Assembly (NCBI RefSeq): GCF_009833125.1
Contig: NZ_QRCC01000004.1
Location: 1-64,000 of the forward strand
DNA length: 64,000 nucleotides
Reading direction: 5' to 3'
DNA from: Nitrosomonas sp. HPC101
GTDB taxonomy: Bacteria > Pseudomonadota > Gammaproteobacteria > Burkholderiales > Nitrosomonadaceae
Below the pieces are notes generated by a model. That model had not been told where the DNA came from. It did not search any database and saw only the letters and a list, made by a program, of their open reading frames with translations. Shown piece by piece: positions 1-9,488 of the stretch (position 1 is its first letter; each line of letters starts with the position of its first letter). A program made the position numbers and the translations under genes.

Positions 1-90
1 CCAATTGCGATGACTGAAGGGTTGCGTTTTGCTATCCGTGAGGGGGGGCGTACCGTTGGCGCCGGCGTCGTCGCTAAAGTGATTGAATAA
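1..90 (+). CDS. tuf: Elongation factor Tu, C-terminal end (partial)
   Basis: The first 29 codons in frame 1 read as the C-terminus of EF-Tu, with the diagnostic run FAIREGGRTVGAGVV followed by a TAA stop. The rest of the gene lies before the window. EF-Tu delivers aminoacyl-tRNA to the ribosome as a GTP complex. Its position directly upstream of rpsJ matches the common str-S10 gene order, so this is the tuf copy that closes the str operon. Only domain 3 residues are visible. Confidence 0.95.
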   Translation, partial: PIAMTEGLRFAIREGGRTVGAGVVAKVIE

Positions 91-159
91 ACCATAAGGC
101 TACGGTTGGTAGCTGTCATTTAAAATGAGCTCCGTACAATATATAATTTAGAGTGTTTT

Positions 160-468
160 ATGCAAAATCAGAAAATTCGTATACGCTTGAAAGCCTTTGA
201 CTATCGTTTAATAGATAAGTCAGCTGTTGAAATAGTGGAGACAGCCAAGCGAACGGGAGCGGTAGTTAAGGGGCCAGTTCCATTACCGACGCGTATTGAA
301 CGATTTGATGTATTGCGATCACCGCATGTAAATAAGACTTCGCGTGATCAATTTGAAATTAGAACACATTTAAGATTAATGGATATCATCGATCCTACAG
401 ATAAAACGGTAGATGCACTGATGAAACTTGATTTGCCTGCTGGTGTTGATGTTGAAATCAAGTTGTGA
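160..468 (+). CDS. rpsJ: 30S ribosomal protein S10
   Basis: The 102-residue product has the standard S10 length and the conserved segments [10 protein letters not shown] and [23 protein letters not shown]10 is a 30S head protein and also serves as NusE in transcription antitermination. It is the first gene of the S10 operon and sits 69 bases after tuf; I see no strong terminator in that gap, so read-through from tuf is possible. The ATG start is the only sensible one for the family. Confidence 0.97.
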   Translation: MQNQKIRIRLKAFDYRLIDKSAVEIVETAKRTGAVVKGPVPLPTRIERFDVLRSPHVNKTSRDQFEIRTHLRLMDIIDPTDKTVDALMKLDLPAGVDVEIKL

Positions 469-514
469 TTTATTTTGTTGGCTATAGAAGGCAAAACCAA
501 AGTAGAGGAAACAA

Positions 515-1165
515 ATGAAATTAGGGCTGATCGGTAAAAAAATAGGAATGACCAGAATCTTTACCGAATCGGGGAGTAGCATACCTGTTACTGTCCTTGA
601 TGTATCAAAAAATCGTGTGGTGCAAATCAAAACAGTTGAAAAAGATGGATATTCAGCGATTCAATTAACGCAAGGATATCGAAGAAAAAACCGAATGACT
701 AAAGCACTGTCTGGGCATTTTGCGCAAGCGGGTGTAGAGGCTGGAAAAGTAGTAAAAGAATTTAAGGTAGAGCCTGCCATCAATAGCGATATAAGATTAG
801 GGGCTGAAATAAACGTCGAGATTTTTCAAATAGGATCAAAAGTAGATGTAAGTGGTGTATCTATAGGTAAAGGTTACGCGGGGACCATAAAGCGTCACAA
901 TTTTTCTTCAAGTAGGGCCAGTCATGGTAATTCAAGATCACATAAAGTTCCTGGTTCGATTGGTATGGCGCAAGATCCAGGTCGGGTTTTTCCGGGAAAG
1001 AAAATGACAGGTCGGCTAGGAGGAGTAAACAGCACAATACAAAATATTGAAATTGTGCGTGTTGATACTGATCGCAGTTTGATTTTTTTAAAGGGGTCGG
1101 TTCCGGGTCCAAAGGGCAATGGAGTTTTTATACGTCCGAGTGTGAAACATACAATTAAACAATAA
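515..1165 (+). CDS. rplC: 50S ribosomal protein L3
   Basis: A 216-residue L3 that starts [14 protein letters not shown] and carries the central loop [18 protein letters not shown]3 binds 23S rRNA early in 50S assembly and reaches toward the peptidyl transferase centre. The glutamine in SIGMAQDPG (about residue 153) aligns with E. coli Gln150, the residue methylated by PrmB, and a prmB gene is present in this window at 20290-21216. An AGAGGA ribosome-binding site precedes the ATG. It is the second gene of the S10 operon. Confidence 0.97.
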   Translation: MKLGLIGKKIGMTRIFTESGSSIPVTVLDVSKNRVVQIKTVEKDGYSAIQLTQGYRRKNRMTKALSGHFAQAGVEAGKVVKEFKVEPAINSDIRLGAEINVEIFQIGSKVDVSGVSIGKGYAGTIKRHNFSSSRASHGNSRSHKVPGSIGMAQDPGRVFPGKKMTGRLGGVNSTIQNIEIVRVDTDRSLIFLKGSVPGPKGNGVFIRPSVKHTIKQ

Positions 1166-1182
1166 CTGATAAGTGTAAGCGA

Positions 1183-1803
1183 ATGGTTAAAATTCCTTGT
1201 AGAAACGAAAATGGACAAATTGTGAGTATGGATGTATCAGATTCTGTTTTTGACAGGGTTTATAACGAGGCACTTGTTCATCAAATAATCACATCATATT
1301 TATCGAATGCTAGAAGTGGCACCCGAGCTCAAAAGGGACGATCAGAAGTGGCTGGTTCTACACGCAAGCAGTGGAGACAAAAAGGAACCGGAAGAGCAAG
1401 AACTGGTGCTGCATCAAATCCGTTGTGGAGCGGAGGAGGGAAAATATTTCCTAATAAGCCAACAGAAAATTTCACCAAAAAGATAAATCGAAAAATGTAT
1501 CGCGCAGGGATATGCACTATATTTTCTCAATTATTAAGAAATAATAAATTAGTGGCGATAGATGAATTTCAGGTTGAAACGACAAAGACAAAAAAATTTT
1601 TGCAGAAATTAAAAAGTTATCAACTTGAAAATGTAATGATCATTACTGATGAAATAGATGAAAATTTATATCTGGCTTCCAGAAACGTACCAAATATAAA
1701 AATAGTTGAGGTCAGTTTAATAGATCCTGTAAGTTTACTGTCTTATGATAATGTTGTTATTACTCGTGAAGCAGTAAGTAAAATTGAAAACATACTGCAA
1801 TGA
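1183..1803 (+). CDS. rplD: 50S ribosomal protein L4
   Basis: A 206-residue L4 with the conserved tunnel-loop region [20 protein letters not shown] and [18 protein letters not shown]4 lines the nascent-peptide exit tunnel, and in enterobacteria it also represses the S10 operon through a leader hairpin; I did not identify such a leader here. The last codon and stop overlap the start of rplW by four bases (ATGA), which suggests translational coupling. Confidence 0.96.
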   Translation: MVKIPCRNENGQIVSMDVSDSVFDRVYNEALVHQIITSYLSNARSGTRAQKGRSEVAGSTRKQWRQKGTGRARTGAASNPLWSGGGKIFPNKPTENFTKKINRKMYRAGICTIFSQLLRNNKLVAIDEFQVETTKTKKFLQKLKSYQLENVMIITDEIDENLYLASRNVPNIKIVEVSLIDPVSLLSYDNVVITREAVSKIENILQ

Positions 1804-2135
1804 AAATTATCAATATAGGTAGTGAAAGAGCATTGGAGATAATAAAAGCTCCACAAATCTCCGAGAAGGCAACTTTTTTGGCTGAGAAAGCTCGGCAGAT
1901 CATATTTTATGTTTCACGCGATGCCAGTAAAATTGAAATCAAATTAGCTATTGAGAAGATTTGGAAAACGCAGAATATCGAAGTAAATCGTGTGCAAATA
2001 ATAAACGTAAAGGGAAAGAAAAAAAGATTTGGTCGATATATAGGACAAAAATCTAATTGGAAGAAAGCGATTGTAAGTTTAAAAGATGACCGTGAGATAG
2101 ATTTTACCGATGTAAGGTTGTTTGAGGATAAATAA
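1800..2135 (+). CDS. rplW: 50S ribosomal protein L23
   Basis: An L23 family protein of 111 residues with the typical [11 protein letters not shown] start and the basic [22 protein letters not shown] segment. L23 forms the docking site near the tunnel exit for trigger factor and SRP. Both ends overlap neighbours: ATGA with rplD and TAATG with rplB. The N-terminus is about a dozen residues longer than many L23 proteins; a later start is not supported by an internal ATG before the conserved part. Confidence 0.95.
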   Translation: MKIINIGSERALEIIKAPQISEKATFLAEKARQIIFYVSRDASKIEIKLAIEKIWKTQNIEVNRVQIINVKGKKKRFGRYIGQKSNWKKAIVSLKDDREIDFTDVRLFEDK

Positions 2136-2968
2136 TGACACTTAAAAAATCAAAGCCTACCTCTCCAGGTCAAAGAGCAGTAGTTAAATCTGTTAGTGAT
2201 TTTTTGTATAAAGGGAATCCGCTTTCCACCTTAACAGAAAAGAAGAAGAAAAGTGCTGGTAGAAATAATTCTGGAAAAATAACGGTACGCCATATTGGCG
2301 GGGGACATAAGCATCACTATCGAGTTGTTGATTTTCGTAGAAATAAAGATGATGTTCCAGCGAAGGTTGAGCGTATTGAATATGATCCTAACAGAAGTGC
2401 GCATTTAGCATTGCTTTGTTATGCTGATGGGGAGAGAAGATATATTATTGCGGCGAAAGATGTAGGAGTAGGCGCATGTTTGGTTAACGGATCAAGCTCT
2501 CCTGTTAAAGCTGGCAACACATTGCCTATTCGTAACATACCGGTCGGAAGTGTTATTCATTGTATCGAGTTGAAGCCAGGCAAGGGTGCGCAATTGGCGC
2601 GTTCTGCTGGATCTTCTGCACAGCTTATGGCACGTGAAGGCGATTATTCGCAGATCAGATTGAGATCAGGTGAAATAAGAAAGGTGCATATAAACTGTAG
2701 GGCAACAATTGGTGAGGTGGGTAATTCAGAGCATAATTTGCAATCAATAGGCAAAGCTGGAGCTGTGAGATGGCGGGGGATTCGTCCAACAGTTCGAGGT
2801 GTTGCTATGAATCCTGTTGATCATCCTCATGGTGGAGGGGAGGGTAAAACAGCGGCAGGAAGACATCCTGTAAGTCCTTGGGGTACTCCTGCAAAGGGAT
2901 CTCGCACAAGAAGAAACAAGAGGACAGTTGGCATGATTGTTCGAAGCAGATATTCTAAGAAAGGTTAA
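2135..2968 (+). CDS. rplB: 50S ribosomal protein L2
   Basis: A 277-residue L2, the usual length, with the signature [15 protein letters not shown] near residue 50 and the C-terminal [16 protein letters not shown] motif that contains the conserved histidine of the peptidyl transferase region. L2 is needed for subunit association and catalysis. Its start overlaps the rplW stop by one base. Nothing unusual was seen. Confidence 0.97.
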   Translation: MTLKKSKPTSPGQRAVVKSVSDFLYKGNPLSTLTEKKKKSAGRNNSGKITVRHIGGGHKHHYRVVDFRRNKDDVPAKVERIEYDPNRSAHLALLCYADGERRYIIAAKDVGVGACLVNGSSSPVKAGNTLPIRNIPVGSVIHCIELKPGKGAQLARSAGSSAQLMAREGDYSQIRLRSGEIRKVHINCRATIGEVGNSEHNLQSIGKAGAVRWRGIRPTVRGVAMNPVDHPHGGGEGKTAAGRHPVSPWGTPAKGSRTRRNKRTVGMIVRSRYSKKG

Positions 2969-2972
2969 AGGT

Positions 2973-3254
2973 ATGAGTCGATCCGTTTCAAAAGGTCCTT
3001 TTGTTGATCTACATCTAATCAATAAAGTTATGAATGTTCGTAAAAATAATGACAAGAGGCCTATAAAAACTTGGTCACGAAGATCGACTATTCTTCCGGA
3101 TTTTATTGGATTGACTATTTCTGTTCACAACGGACGGCAGCATATCCCCATTTTTATAACAGAAAATATGGTTGGTCATAAACTTGGTGAATTTTCTCAT
3201 ACTAGAACATTTAAAGGCCATGCTGGTGATAAAAAGGCAGGTTCCAAGCGATAG
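2973..3254 (+). CDS. rpsS: 30S ribosomal protein S19
   Basis: The ATG at 2973 gives a 93-residue S19 starting [12 protein letters not shown], which is the family start; an in-frame upstream ATG at 2937 would add 12 residues from within rplB and is rejected. The ribosome-binding site is TAAAGG just before the ATG. Conserved features include [11 protein letters not shown] and [21 protein letters not shown]19 sits in the 30S head and contacts the A-site finger. Confidence 0.96.
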   Translation: MSRSVSKGPFVDLHLINKVMNVRKNNDKRPIKTWSRRSTILPDFIGLTISVHNGRQHIPIFITENMVGHKLGEFSHTRTFKGHAGDKKAGSKR

Positions 3255-3262
3255 GATGATAT

Positions 3263-3595
3263 ATGGAAACATCTGTAGTTTTACGTAGCGTAAGATTGTC
3301 TGCGCAAAAGGGGCGTTTAGTGGTAAATCAGATTCGAGGATTACGGGTCGATCAGGCTATTAAACTATTGACATTTAGCCCCAAAAAAGGTGCGGTAATT
3401 ATTCTGAAGCTGCTTGAGTCAGCGGTAGCAAATGCAGAGCATAATGAGGGTGCTGATATCGATGAATTAAAAGTGACTCGTGTTTTTGTGGGGCAAGGAC
3501 CTTCACTAAAGCGTGTTAGTCCACGCGCGAAGGGGAGAGGAAATCGTATATCAAAACCAACGTGTAATATTTTTCTGACCGTCTGCAATAGATAG
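3263..3595 (+). CDS. rplV: 50S ribosomal protein L22
   Basis: A 110-residue L22 with the conserved start [15 protein letters not shown] and the beta-hairpin region [21 protein letters not shown] that reaches into the exit tunnel. Binds 23S rRNA. It lies eight bases after rpsS and 37 before rpsC in the S10 operon. No irregularity in length or conserved residues. Confidence 0.96.
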   Translation: METSVVLRSVRLSAQKGRLVVNQIRGLRVDQAIKLLTFSPKKGAVIILKLLESAVANAEHNEGADIDELKVTRVFVGQGPSLKRVSPRAKGRGNRISKPTCNIFLTVCNR

Positions 3596-3632
3596 AAGTT
3601 TATTAAGTTAATATAAAAAGGATAAATAATTC

Positions 3633-4280
3633 GTGGGTCAAAAAATTAATCCGACAGGATTTAGACTTTCAGTTTTGAAGAATTGGTCTTCTCGTTGGTA
3701 TGCAAATACAAAAAAATTCTCAATTTTTTTAAACGAAGATATTAACGTAAGACGATATCTTCAGAATAAGTTAGCACATGCTTCTGTGGGCGGCATCGTT
3801 ATCGAAAGGCCATCAAAAAATGCAAAAATTACAATACATACCTCGAGGCCAGGTGTTGTAATTGGTAAAAAAGGTGAAGATATTGAGATTCTTCGTAAAA
3901 ACGTTGAGAAACTCATGAATGTTCCTGTGCATATTAATATAGAAGAGATACGCAAGCCAGAGATTGATGCTCAGCTCATTGCAGCCAGTATTACTCAACA
4001 GCTTGAAAAAAGAATAATGTTTAGAAGAGCTATGAAAAGGGCAATACAAAACGCTATGAGGCTGGGAGCACAGGGAATTAAGATAATGAGCTCCGGGAGG
4101 CTAAATGGTATAGAAATAGCTCGAACTGAGTGGTATCGGGAAGGAAGAGTGCCTCTTCATACGTTAAGAGCCGAAGTCGATTACGGAACTTCAGAGGCTA
4201 AAACAACCTATGGTGTAATTGGTGTTAAAGTCTGGGTCTTTAAGGGAGAACAGCTTAGTGTAAGGGATCGTCAGAACTAG
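3633..4280 (+). CDS. rpsC: 30S ribosomal protein S3
   Basis: A 215-residue S3 that begins with a GTG codon ([14 protein letters not shown]) placed eight bases after an AAGGA ribosome-binding site. A KH domain is visible at about residues 38-110, with the GKKGEDIE loop near residue 77. S3 helps form the mRNA entry pore and has helicase activity in known ribosomes. The protein is at the short end for the family: the C-terminus stops at LSVRDRQN without the long basic tail seen in some relatives. Confidence 0.96.
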   Translation: MGQKINPTGFRLSVLKNWSSRWYANTKKFSIFLNEDINVRRYLQNKLAHASVGGIVIERPSKNAKITIHTSRPGVVIGKKGEDIEILRKNVEKLMNVPVHINIEEIRKPEIDAQLIAASITQQLEKRIMFRRAMKRAIQNAMRLGAQGIKIMSSGRLNGIEIARTEWYREGRVPLHTLRAEVDYGTSEAKTTYGVIGVKVWVFKGEQLSVRDRQN

Positions 4281-4366
4281 GCAAAATATTAATCCTTCTG
4301 AGATTTTGTTCAACAAATTAAGTTTGTAACTATAATTAAAATAGTTCGAAAGTAAGGAATTTAGTA

Positions 4367-4783
4367 ATGTTACAACCAGCCAGAACCAAGTTTCGTAAGC
4401 AGCATAAAGGTCGTAATACCGGTATGGCAACCAGGGGCGCAAAAGTTAGTTTTGGAGAATTTGGGCTTAAAGCTGTTGGCCGCGGAAGATTGACTTCGAG
4501 ACAGATTGAAGCAGCTCGACGTGCAATGACAAGGCATATCAAACGTGGTGGTCGTATTTGGATAAGAGTTTTTCCAGACAAACCTGTTTCTCAAAAACCT
4601 GCTGAAGTTAGAATGGGAAAGGGTAAAGGAAACCCTGAGTACTATGTTGCTGAAATTCAGCCCGGAAAAGTACTTTACGAAATGGATGGTGTTGATGAGC
4701 TGCTTGCACGTGAAGCTTTTAGACTGGCTGCTGCAAAGCTACCAATGCAGACGGTATTTGTGATAAGGCATTTAGGGAATTGA
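4367..4783 (+). CDS. rplP: 50S ribosomal protein L16
   Basis: A 138-residue L16 with [16 protein letters not shown] at the start and [15 protein letters not shown] in the middle. L16 shapes the A site and the tRNA corridor of the 50S subunit. The 86-base gap from rpsC is one of the longer gaps in the operon and holds no obvious gene. The ATG start is preceded by AAGGAA. Confidence 0.96.
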   Translation: MLQPARTKFRKQHKGRNTGMATRGAKVSFGEFGLKAVGRGRLTSRQIEAARRAMTRHIKRGGRIWIRVFPDKPVSQKPAEVRMGKGKGNPEYYVAEIQPGKVLYEMDGVDELLAREAFRLAAAKLPMQTVFVIRHLGN

Positions 4784-4789
4784 TTTTTA

Positions 4790-5002
4790 ATGAAAATAAC
4801 AGAATTAAGAGAAAAAACATTGTCAGATTTGGATAAAAGTCTGTTGTCATTAAGAAAAGTCCAATTTGGATTAAGGTTTCAGTTAAAAACACAACAGCTT
4901 ACAGACACGTCCCAGATTAAGAAAGTGCGTAAGGATATAGCGCGTATTAAAACCATTATTCAAGAGAAAGAGGGTGGCGATGAATTTAGACAATCAAAGT
5001 AA
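4790..5002 (+). CDS. rpmC: 50S ribosomal protein L29
   Basis: A 70-residue L29: two-helix protein that starts [18 protein letters not shown] and has the [20 protein letters not shown] second helix. It sits at the tunnel exit near L23. It starts seven bases after rplP and overlaps the start of rpsQ, so the two are probably translationally coupled. Slightly longer at the C-terminus than the 63-residue E. coli protein. Confidence 0.94.
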   Translation: MKITELREKTLSDLDKSLLSLRKVQFGLRFQLKTQQLTDTSQIKKVRKDIARIKTIIQEKEGGDEFRQSK

Positions 5003-5234
5003 ATATCTGATTGGACAAATCATAAGTGATAAAAGAGATAAAACCGTAACTGTAAGGATTGACAGAAAAGTAAAGCATCCTCTCTATAATAAAATTATCA
5101 CACGTTCAAAAAAATATCATGCTCATGATGAACATAATCAATATAAAGTGGGTGAAATGGTGGCTATAAGTGAAACACGTCCTATATCCAAAACTAAATC
5201 TTGGAAAGTAATCAGAGTGGTAAAGATTAATTGA
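4980..5234 (+). CDS. rpsQ: 30S ribosomal protein S17
   Basis: An S17 of 84 residues with [19 protein letters not shown] and the [19 protein letters not shown] segment. The ATG at 4980 is chosen over an in-frame GTG at 4974 because AGAGGG lies six bases before the ATG but touches the GTG. S17 binds 16S rRNA early in 30S assembly. It overlaps the end of rpmC by 23 bases and closes the S10 operon. Confidence 0.94.
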   Translation: MNLDNQSKYLIGQIISDKRDKTVTVRIDRKVKHPLYNKIITRSKKYHAHDEHNQYKVGEMVAISETRPISKTKSWKVIRVVKIN

Positions 5235-5310
5235 AATAAATCTTGATATAAAGATATATCCATATTGTTTTATATAAAGTCAGAGTTGATTATTAACAGG
5301 AAGCATAGAT

Positions 5311-5679
5311 ATGATTCAAATGCAATCTTTACTCAAGGTGGCTGATAACACGGGAGCTCGCACCGTAATGTGTATCAAGGTTCTCGGAGGATCAAAGCGA
5401 AGATTCGCTGGAATCGGTGATGTTATAAAGGTTGCTGTGAAAGATGCTGTGCCTCGTGGTCGAATAAAAAAAGGGGAGGTATATAATGCAGTTATTGTTC
5501 GAACAGCAAAAGGGATTCGCAGATCTGATGGCTCTTTAGTGAAATTCGATACGAATGCAGCAGTAATTTTGAATAATAAATTAGAGCCCATGGGTACCAG
5601 AATTTTTGGTCCAGTAACGCGTGAGCTTCGTACAGCCAAGTTCATGAAAATAGTGTCTCTGGCTCCCGAAGTAATATAA
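5311..5679 (+). CDS. rplN: 50S ribosomal protein L14
   Basis: A 122-residue L14, exactly the usual length, with [17 protein letters not shown] at the start and [13 protein letters not shown] near the end. It is the first gene of the spc operon; the 76-base gap before it is the natural place for an operon promoter or read-through, though I could not pick a convincing -35/-10 pair. L14 forms part of the intersubunit bridge. Confidence 0.97.
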   Translation: MIQMQSLLKVADNTGARTVMCIKVLGGSKRRFAGIGDVIKVAVKDAVPRGRIKKGEVYNAVIVRTAKGIRRSDGSLVKFDTNAAVILNNKLEPMGTRIFGPVTRELRTAKFMKIVSLAPEVI

Positions 5680-5697
5680 AACAAAGAACTTGTAATC

Positions 5698-6015
5698 ATG
5701 AAGAAGATTAGAAAGGGTGATAACGTAATTATATTATCGGGTAAGGATAGAGGTAAGCAATCAACGATAATCAGATTTGTAAATGCAGAGAAAGTGGTGG
5801 TTAGAGATGTAAATAGAGTTAAATCGCACGTTAAGCCTAATCCCAGTAAAAATATTATTGGTGGAATTGTTGAAATAGAGAAGCCAATTCACATTTCAAA
5901 TGTTGCGATTTTTAATATTGATAAAAATAAAGCAGACAGAGTTGGTTTTAGATTTGATGAATCAGGTAGCAAGGTGCGATATTTTAAATCGGATGGTACT
6001 TTGATTGATTCATAA
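5698..6015 (+). CDS. rplX: 50S ribosomal protein L24
   Basis: A 105-residue L24 with the KOW motif at its N-terminus ([18 protein letters not shown]) followed by [10 protein letters not shown] and [18 protein letters not shown]24 starts 50S assembly by binding the 5' part of 23S rRNA. It lies 18 bases after rplN and two before the region leading into rplE. Confidence 0.96.
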   Translation: MKKIRKGDNVIILSGKDRGKQSTIIRFVNAEKVVVRDVNRVKSHVKPNPSKNIIGGIVEIEKPIHISNVAIFNIDKNKADRVGFRFDESGSKVRYFKSDGTLIDS

Positions 6016-6026
6016 GGATGAAAAAA

Positions 6027-6566
6027 ATGGCTCGATTACTTGATCATTACAAAAATATAGTTGTAAAGGACTTAGTGCAGCAGTTTAATTATAAAACTGT
6101 AATGCAGGTGCCTAAAATAACGAAAATAACTTTAAATATGGGTGTCGGTGAGGCAGCTGTTGATAAAAAAATAATCGAAAATGCTGTTAGCGATTTGGAG
6201 AAAATTTCGGCGCAAAAACCTGTAATTACAAAAGCAAAAAAATCTGTTGCGACCTTTAAAATACGGCAGGGTTATCCGGTTGGTTGTATGGTAACTTTGC
6301 GTGGAGTAAAGATGTACGAGTTCTTAGATCGTCTCGTAAGTATTGCTATTCCTCGTATACGTGATTTTAGGGGGGTGGGAGGAAAGGGTTTTGATGGTCA
6401 TGGCAATTTTAATATGGGGATTAAAGAGCAGATTATTTTTCCTGAAATAGACTATGACAAAATTGATAAATTGCGTGGTATGAACGTAACTGTAACCACA
6501 ACAGCGAAAACTGATATGGAAGCGAAGGCTCTGCTTTCTGCTTTTAAGTTTCCATTTAAAAATTAA
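6027..6566 (+). CDS. rplE: 50S ribosomal protein L5
   Basis: The ATG at 6027 gives a 179-residue L5 starting [10 protein letters not shown], the form seen in relatives. An in-frame ATG at 6018 adds only MKK and has AAGG touching it, while the same AAGGA is well spaced for 6027. Conserved parts are [26 protein letters not shown] and [17 protein letters not shown]5 binds 5S rRNA and contacts the P-site tRNA. Confidence 0.95.
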   Translation: MARLLDHYKNIVVKDLVQQFNYKTVMQVPKITKITLNMGVGEAAVDKKIIENAVSDLEKISAQKPVITKAKKSVATFKIRQGYPVGCMVTLRGVKMYEFLDRLVSIAIPRIRDFRGVGGKGFDGHGNFNMGIKEQIIFPEIDYDKIDKLRGMNVTVTTTAKTDMEAKALLSAFKFPFKN

Positions 6567-6576
6567 GGAAAAGTGT

Positions 6577-6882
6577 GTGGCTAAGAAATCAATAATAAAT
6601 CGTAATATAAAGAGGATAAGAACAGTAAATAAATATGCGACACGTCGTTCAGAATTAATTGCTATCTTAAAGAATACAAAATCAGATTTTGAGCAAAAGG
6701 CGACAGCGCGCAGTCTTCTTCAGGAACTTCCAAGAAACTCTAGTCCTGTAAGAATTCGCCAGCGATGTGTCTTGACAGGCAGGCCGAGAGGAGTTTATAA
6801 AAAGTTTGGTTTGGGTCGGACTAAACTGCGAGAAATAGCTATGCGTGGTGAAATTCCAGGCATTATTAAAGCAAGCTGGTAA
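6577..6882 (+). CDS. rpsN: 30S ribosomal protein S14 (zinc-free form)
   Basis: A 101-residue S14 starting from GTG ([10 protein letters not shown]) with AAGGAA upstream. The C-terminal [21 protein letters not shown] carries a single cysteine rather than the two CxxC pairs of the zinc form, so this is the longer zinc-independent type normal for proteobacteria. It sits in the 30S head. Located between rplE and rpsH as expected. Confidence 0.96.
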   Translation: MAKKSIINRNIKRIRTVNKYATRRSELIAILKNTKSDFEQKATARSLLQELPRNSSPVRIRQRCVLTGRPRGVYKKFGLGRTKLREIAMRGEIPGIIKASW

Positions 6883-6958
6883 AGCTAAGTTTCGGTTTTG
6901 AAAAAAAATGTGGCAAATGGAATTATTTTGCTGATGTCAAAGATTAATTGGTGTATAT

Positions 6959-7354
6959 ATGTGCATGACTGATCCAATAGCTGATATGCTTACGCGTATA
7001 AGAAATGCGCAAGCTGCAGAAAAGAAAGAAGTGAAAATACCTTCATCAAATTTAAAAAAGGCAATCCTTAAAATCTTGAAGGATGAAGGATATATCGATA
7101 GCTATCAGGAAATAAGCAGTGATGGGAAGCTATACGTAGAGATATGTTTAAAATATTTTAATGGCGGCCCAGTCATCAGTTCGCTTGCCAAGATAAGTAA
7201 GCCAGGATTAAGAAGATATTCATCACGAAATAATTTGCCGAAAGTAATGTATGGATTGGGAGTGGCGATTGTATCAACTTCCAAAGGTGTTATGACTGAG
7301 CGATCGGCGAGAGCTGCTGGGGTCGGTGGTGAGTTATTATGTATAGTTGCGTGA
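6959..7354 (+). CDS. rpsH: 30S ribosomal protein S8
   Basis: A 131-residue S8 starting [18 protein letters not shown], which matches the M-x-M-x-DPIADM start of the family, so the first of two nearby ATGs is used. The C-terminal [19 protein letters not shown] segment is conserved. S8 organises the central 16S domain and in enterobacteria represses the spc operon. A 76-base gap precedes it. Its stop overlaps possible upstream starts of rplF. Confidence 0.95.
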   Translation: MCMTDPIADMLTRIRNAQAAEKKEVKIPSSNLKKAILKILKDEGYIDSYQEISSDGKLYVEICLKYFNGGPVISSLAKISKPGLRRYSSRNNLPKVMYGLGVAIVSTSKGVMTERSARAAGVGGELLCIVA

Positions 7355-7367
7355 GGTAATACAGATA

Positions 7368-7907
7368 ATGTCTATCTACATAACAACAAAGTCAATCGAA
7401 ATACCAGAGTCGGTAGAGATTCAGTTAACAGAGTTGGGTGTGGCTATAAAGGGGCCATTGGGAAGTTTGTTTCAATCTATTGATACGCATAATGCTAAAG
7501 TTGAAATAAATTCAACTTATTTGGTGGTTCAAGCGTTGAATTCTTCAAAGCAAGCGAGATCTCTGGTTGGAACACTTAAGGCTTTGATATCAAATATGAT
7601 GAAAGGTGTGACAAGTGGATTTGAGAAAAAGCTACTTGTTATAGGTGTTGGATATAAGGCCCAGGTCGTTGGCAATATCTTAAATTTGAATCTTGGATTT
7701 TCGCATCCCGTATCTTATTCTATTCCGGAAAATATTAAGATGGAAACACCGAATCCAGCTGAAATTCTAATCAAAGGAATCGATAAACAAAAAGTTGGTC
7801 AAGTGGCAGCAGAGGTTAGATCATATCGGTGTCCTGAACCATATAAAGGAAAGGGAATTCGGTACTCTGATGAAAAAGTTGTGATTAAAGAGACTAAGAA
7901 AAAGTAA
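7368..7907 (+). CDS. rplF: 50S ribosomal protein L6
   Basis: The ATG at 7368 gives a 179-residue L6. An in-frame TTG at 7347 inside rpsH is rejected because it adds seven unconserved residues. The conserved C-terminal part EVRSYRCPEPYKGKGIRYSDE is intact. The N-terminal half is rather divergent from enterobacterial L6 but keeps VEIQLTELGVAIKGPLG. L6 lies near the factor-binding centre of the 50S subunit. Confidence 0.94.
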   Translation: MSIYITTKSIEIPESVEIQLTELGVAIKGPLGSLFQSIDTHNAKVEINSTYLVVQALNSSKQARSLVGTLKALISNMMKGVTSGFEKKLLVIGVGYKAQVVGNILNLNLGFSHPVSYSIPENIKMETPNPAEILIKGIDKQKVGQVAAEVRSYRCPEPYKGKGIRYSDEKVVIKETKKK

Positions 7908-7921
7908 TATAAGGATAACGA

Positions 7922-8284
7922 ATGTTGCTAAATACAACTAAACTAGCTCGCTTGAGGCGGGCTAAAGCAACTAGAATCAGAATCAGTAATTCGAGGCGTT
8001 TTAGACTATTGGTTCATAAAAGTAATAATCATATTTATGCACAGATTATAGATCCCACGTCTAATTATGTGATTGTTAGCGCTTCTACGGTTGAGGCGGA
8101 GGTGAAAAAACAATATTCGAATGGTGGAACAATTGAGGCCGCAAAATATATTGGCCAGCTGGTGGCTAAAAAATCTCTGGAATCACAGATTAGCGAGGTT
8201 GCCTTTGATAGATCAGGATTTAAGTATCATGGACGAGTGAAGGCACTTGCTGACGCAGCTAGATCAGCTGGGATGAAGTTCTAA
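7922..8284 (+). CDS. rplR: 50S ribosomal protein L18
   Basis: A 120-residue L18 with a basic N-terminus ([13 protein letters not shown]) and the typical C-terminal [22 protein letters not shown]. It binds 5S rRNA with L5. AAGGATAACG precedes the ATG. It lies 14 bases after rplF and 14 before rpsE. Confidence 0.96.
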   Translation: MLLNTTKLARLRRAKATRIRISNSRRFRLLVHKSNNHIYAQIIDPTSNYVIVSASTVEAEVKKQYSNGGTIEAAKYIGQLVAKKSLESQISEVAFDRSGFKYHGRVKALADAARSAGMKF

Positions 8285-8298
8285 TAAGGGTAATTACG

Positions 8299-8832
8299 GT
8301 GACTAAAACGACGAAATACGTTGGTGCAAAAACCCAAGACGAAATGAAATCTGATGGATTGAAAGAAAAAATGATTTCTGTCAATCGTGTTACTAAGGTT
8401 GTGAAAGGTGGTAGAATTCTTGGTTTCGCCGCTTTGACGGTGGTTGGTGACGGAAAAGGTGGCATTGGCATGGGTAAAGGAAAGTCCAGGGAGGTCCCCT
8501 TGGCCGTGCAGAAGGCTATGGATGAAGCCCGTCGTCGGATGGTCAAGATTAACCTTGTGAATGGCACGCTTCATCATCCCGTGATTGGTCAGCATGGTGC
8601 TGCCAGGGTGTACATGCAACCGGCTTCAGAAGGGACGGGGATTATTGCTGGCGGTCCTATGCGTGCTGTTTTTGAAGTAATGGGAGTGCATAACATTTTG
8701 GCAAAGTGCTTGGGTTCTACAAATCCATATAATATAGTTCGAGCTACCCTGAACGGTTTAGGTAAAATTCAAACGCCTTCAATGATTGCTGCAAAGAGAG
8801 GTAAAAGTATAGATGAAATTACTGAGGTCTAA
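8299..8832 (+). CDS. rpsE: 30S ribosomal protein S5
   Basis: A 177-residue S5 starting from GTG. It shows the double-stranded RNA-binding-like N-domain ([20 protein letters not shown]) and the second domain with [15 protein letters not shown] and [17 protein letters not shown]5 affects decoding fidelity and mRNA entry. The N-terminus is slightly longer and less conserved than the E. coli protein. Base composition here is closer to the genome average than in neighbouring ribosomal genes. Confidence 0.96.
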   Translation: MTKTTKYVGAKTQDEMKSDGLKEKMISVNRVTKVVKGGRILGFAALTVVGDGKGGIGMGKGKSREVPLAVQKAMDEARRRMVKINLVNGTLHHPVIGQHGAARVYMQPASEGTGIIAGGPMRAVFEVMGVHNILAKCLGSTNPYNIVRATLNGLGKIQTPSMIAAKRGKSIDEITEV

Positions 8833-8838
8833 TTTTAA

Positions 8839-9024
8839 ATGGAAAAGTTAAAATCAATAAAAGTTACCTTAGTGAGAAGTTTAATTGGTTCAAAAAAAAA
8901 GCACCGATTGATAGTGAGGAGTATGGGGTTAAAAAAAGTTAATCATGTTGTTTTTTTGCCAGATTTGCCTTCGACTAGAGGTATGCTTAATAAAGCTTCA
9001 TATCTATTGAAGGTAGAGGAATAA
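8839..9024 (+). CDS. rpmD: 50S ribosomal protein L30
   Basis: A 61-residue L30, normal length, with [24 protein letters not shown]. It packs on the 50S subunit surface. It lies six bases after rpsE and two before rplO. Confidence 0.95.
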   Translation: MEKLKSIKVTLVRSLIGSKKKHRLIVRSMGLKKVNHVVFLPDLPSTRGMLNKASYLLKVEE

Positions 9025-9026
9025 AA

Positions 9027-9488
9027 ATGAAGCTCAATACTATAAAACCTGGAGTGGGTTCAATAAAACCCAAAAAAAGAGTAGGACGAGGAATTGGGTC
9101 CGGATTGGGTAAAACGTGTGGAAGAGGACATAAAGGCCAGAAATCGCGTGCAGGTGGTTTTCACAAGGTTGGGTTTGAAGGCGGTCAGATGCCATTGCAA
9201 CGTAGGCTACCTAAGCGAGGTTTTGTGGTCTATGGAAAAAAGCGAACACAAGAGATTAAGTTGTCTGTCTTGTTGTCAACTGACCGAAATGAATTTGATT
9301 CATCTGTATTGTATGAATTTGATTTTATAAAATCGAAAAATGATCCTGTGAAGATTATTTCAGATTCTCAGGTTTGTACGCGTGCTATAAAGCTAAAGGA
9401 TTTGGCGGTAACTTGTGGCGCGAAAGATTTGATAGAGCGTGCAGGCGGCCAGGTTGAACTAACTATAGAAAATGTAAATGGTGTCTAA
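9027..9488 (+). CDS. rplO: 50S ribosomal protein L15
   Basis: A 153-residue L15 with the glycine-rich basic region [20 protein letters not shown] and [23 protein letters not shown]. It is a late-assembly 50S protein. The end overlaps secY by 11 bases, which implies coupled translation. It is slightly longer than the usual 144-147 residues because of a short insertion in the C-terminal half. Confidence 0.95.
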   Translation: MKLNTIKPGVGSIKPKKRVGRGIGSGLGKTCGRGHKGQKSRAGGFHKVGFEGGQMPLQRRLPKRGFVVYGKKRTQEIKLSVLLSTDRNEFDSSVLYEFDFIKSKNDPVKIISDSQVCTRAIKLKDLAVTCGAKDLIERAGGQVELTIENVNGV

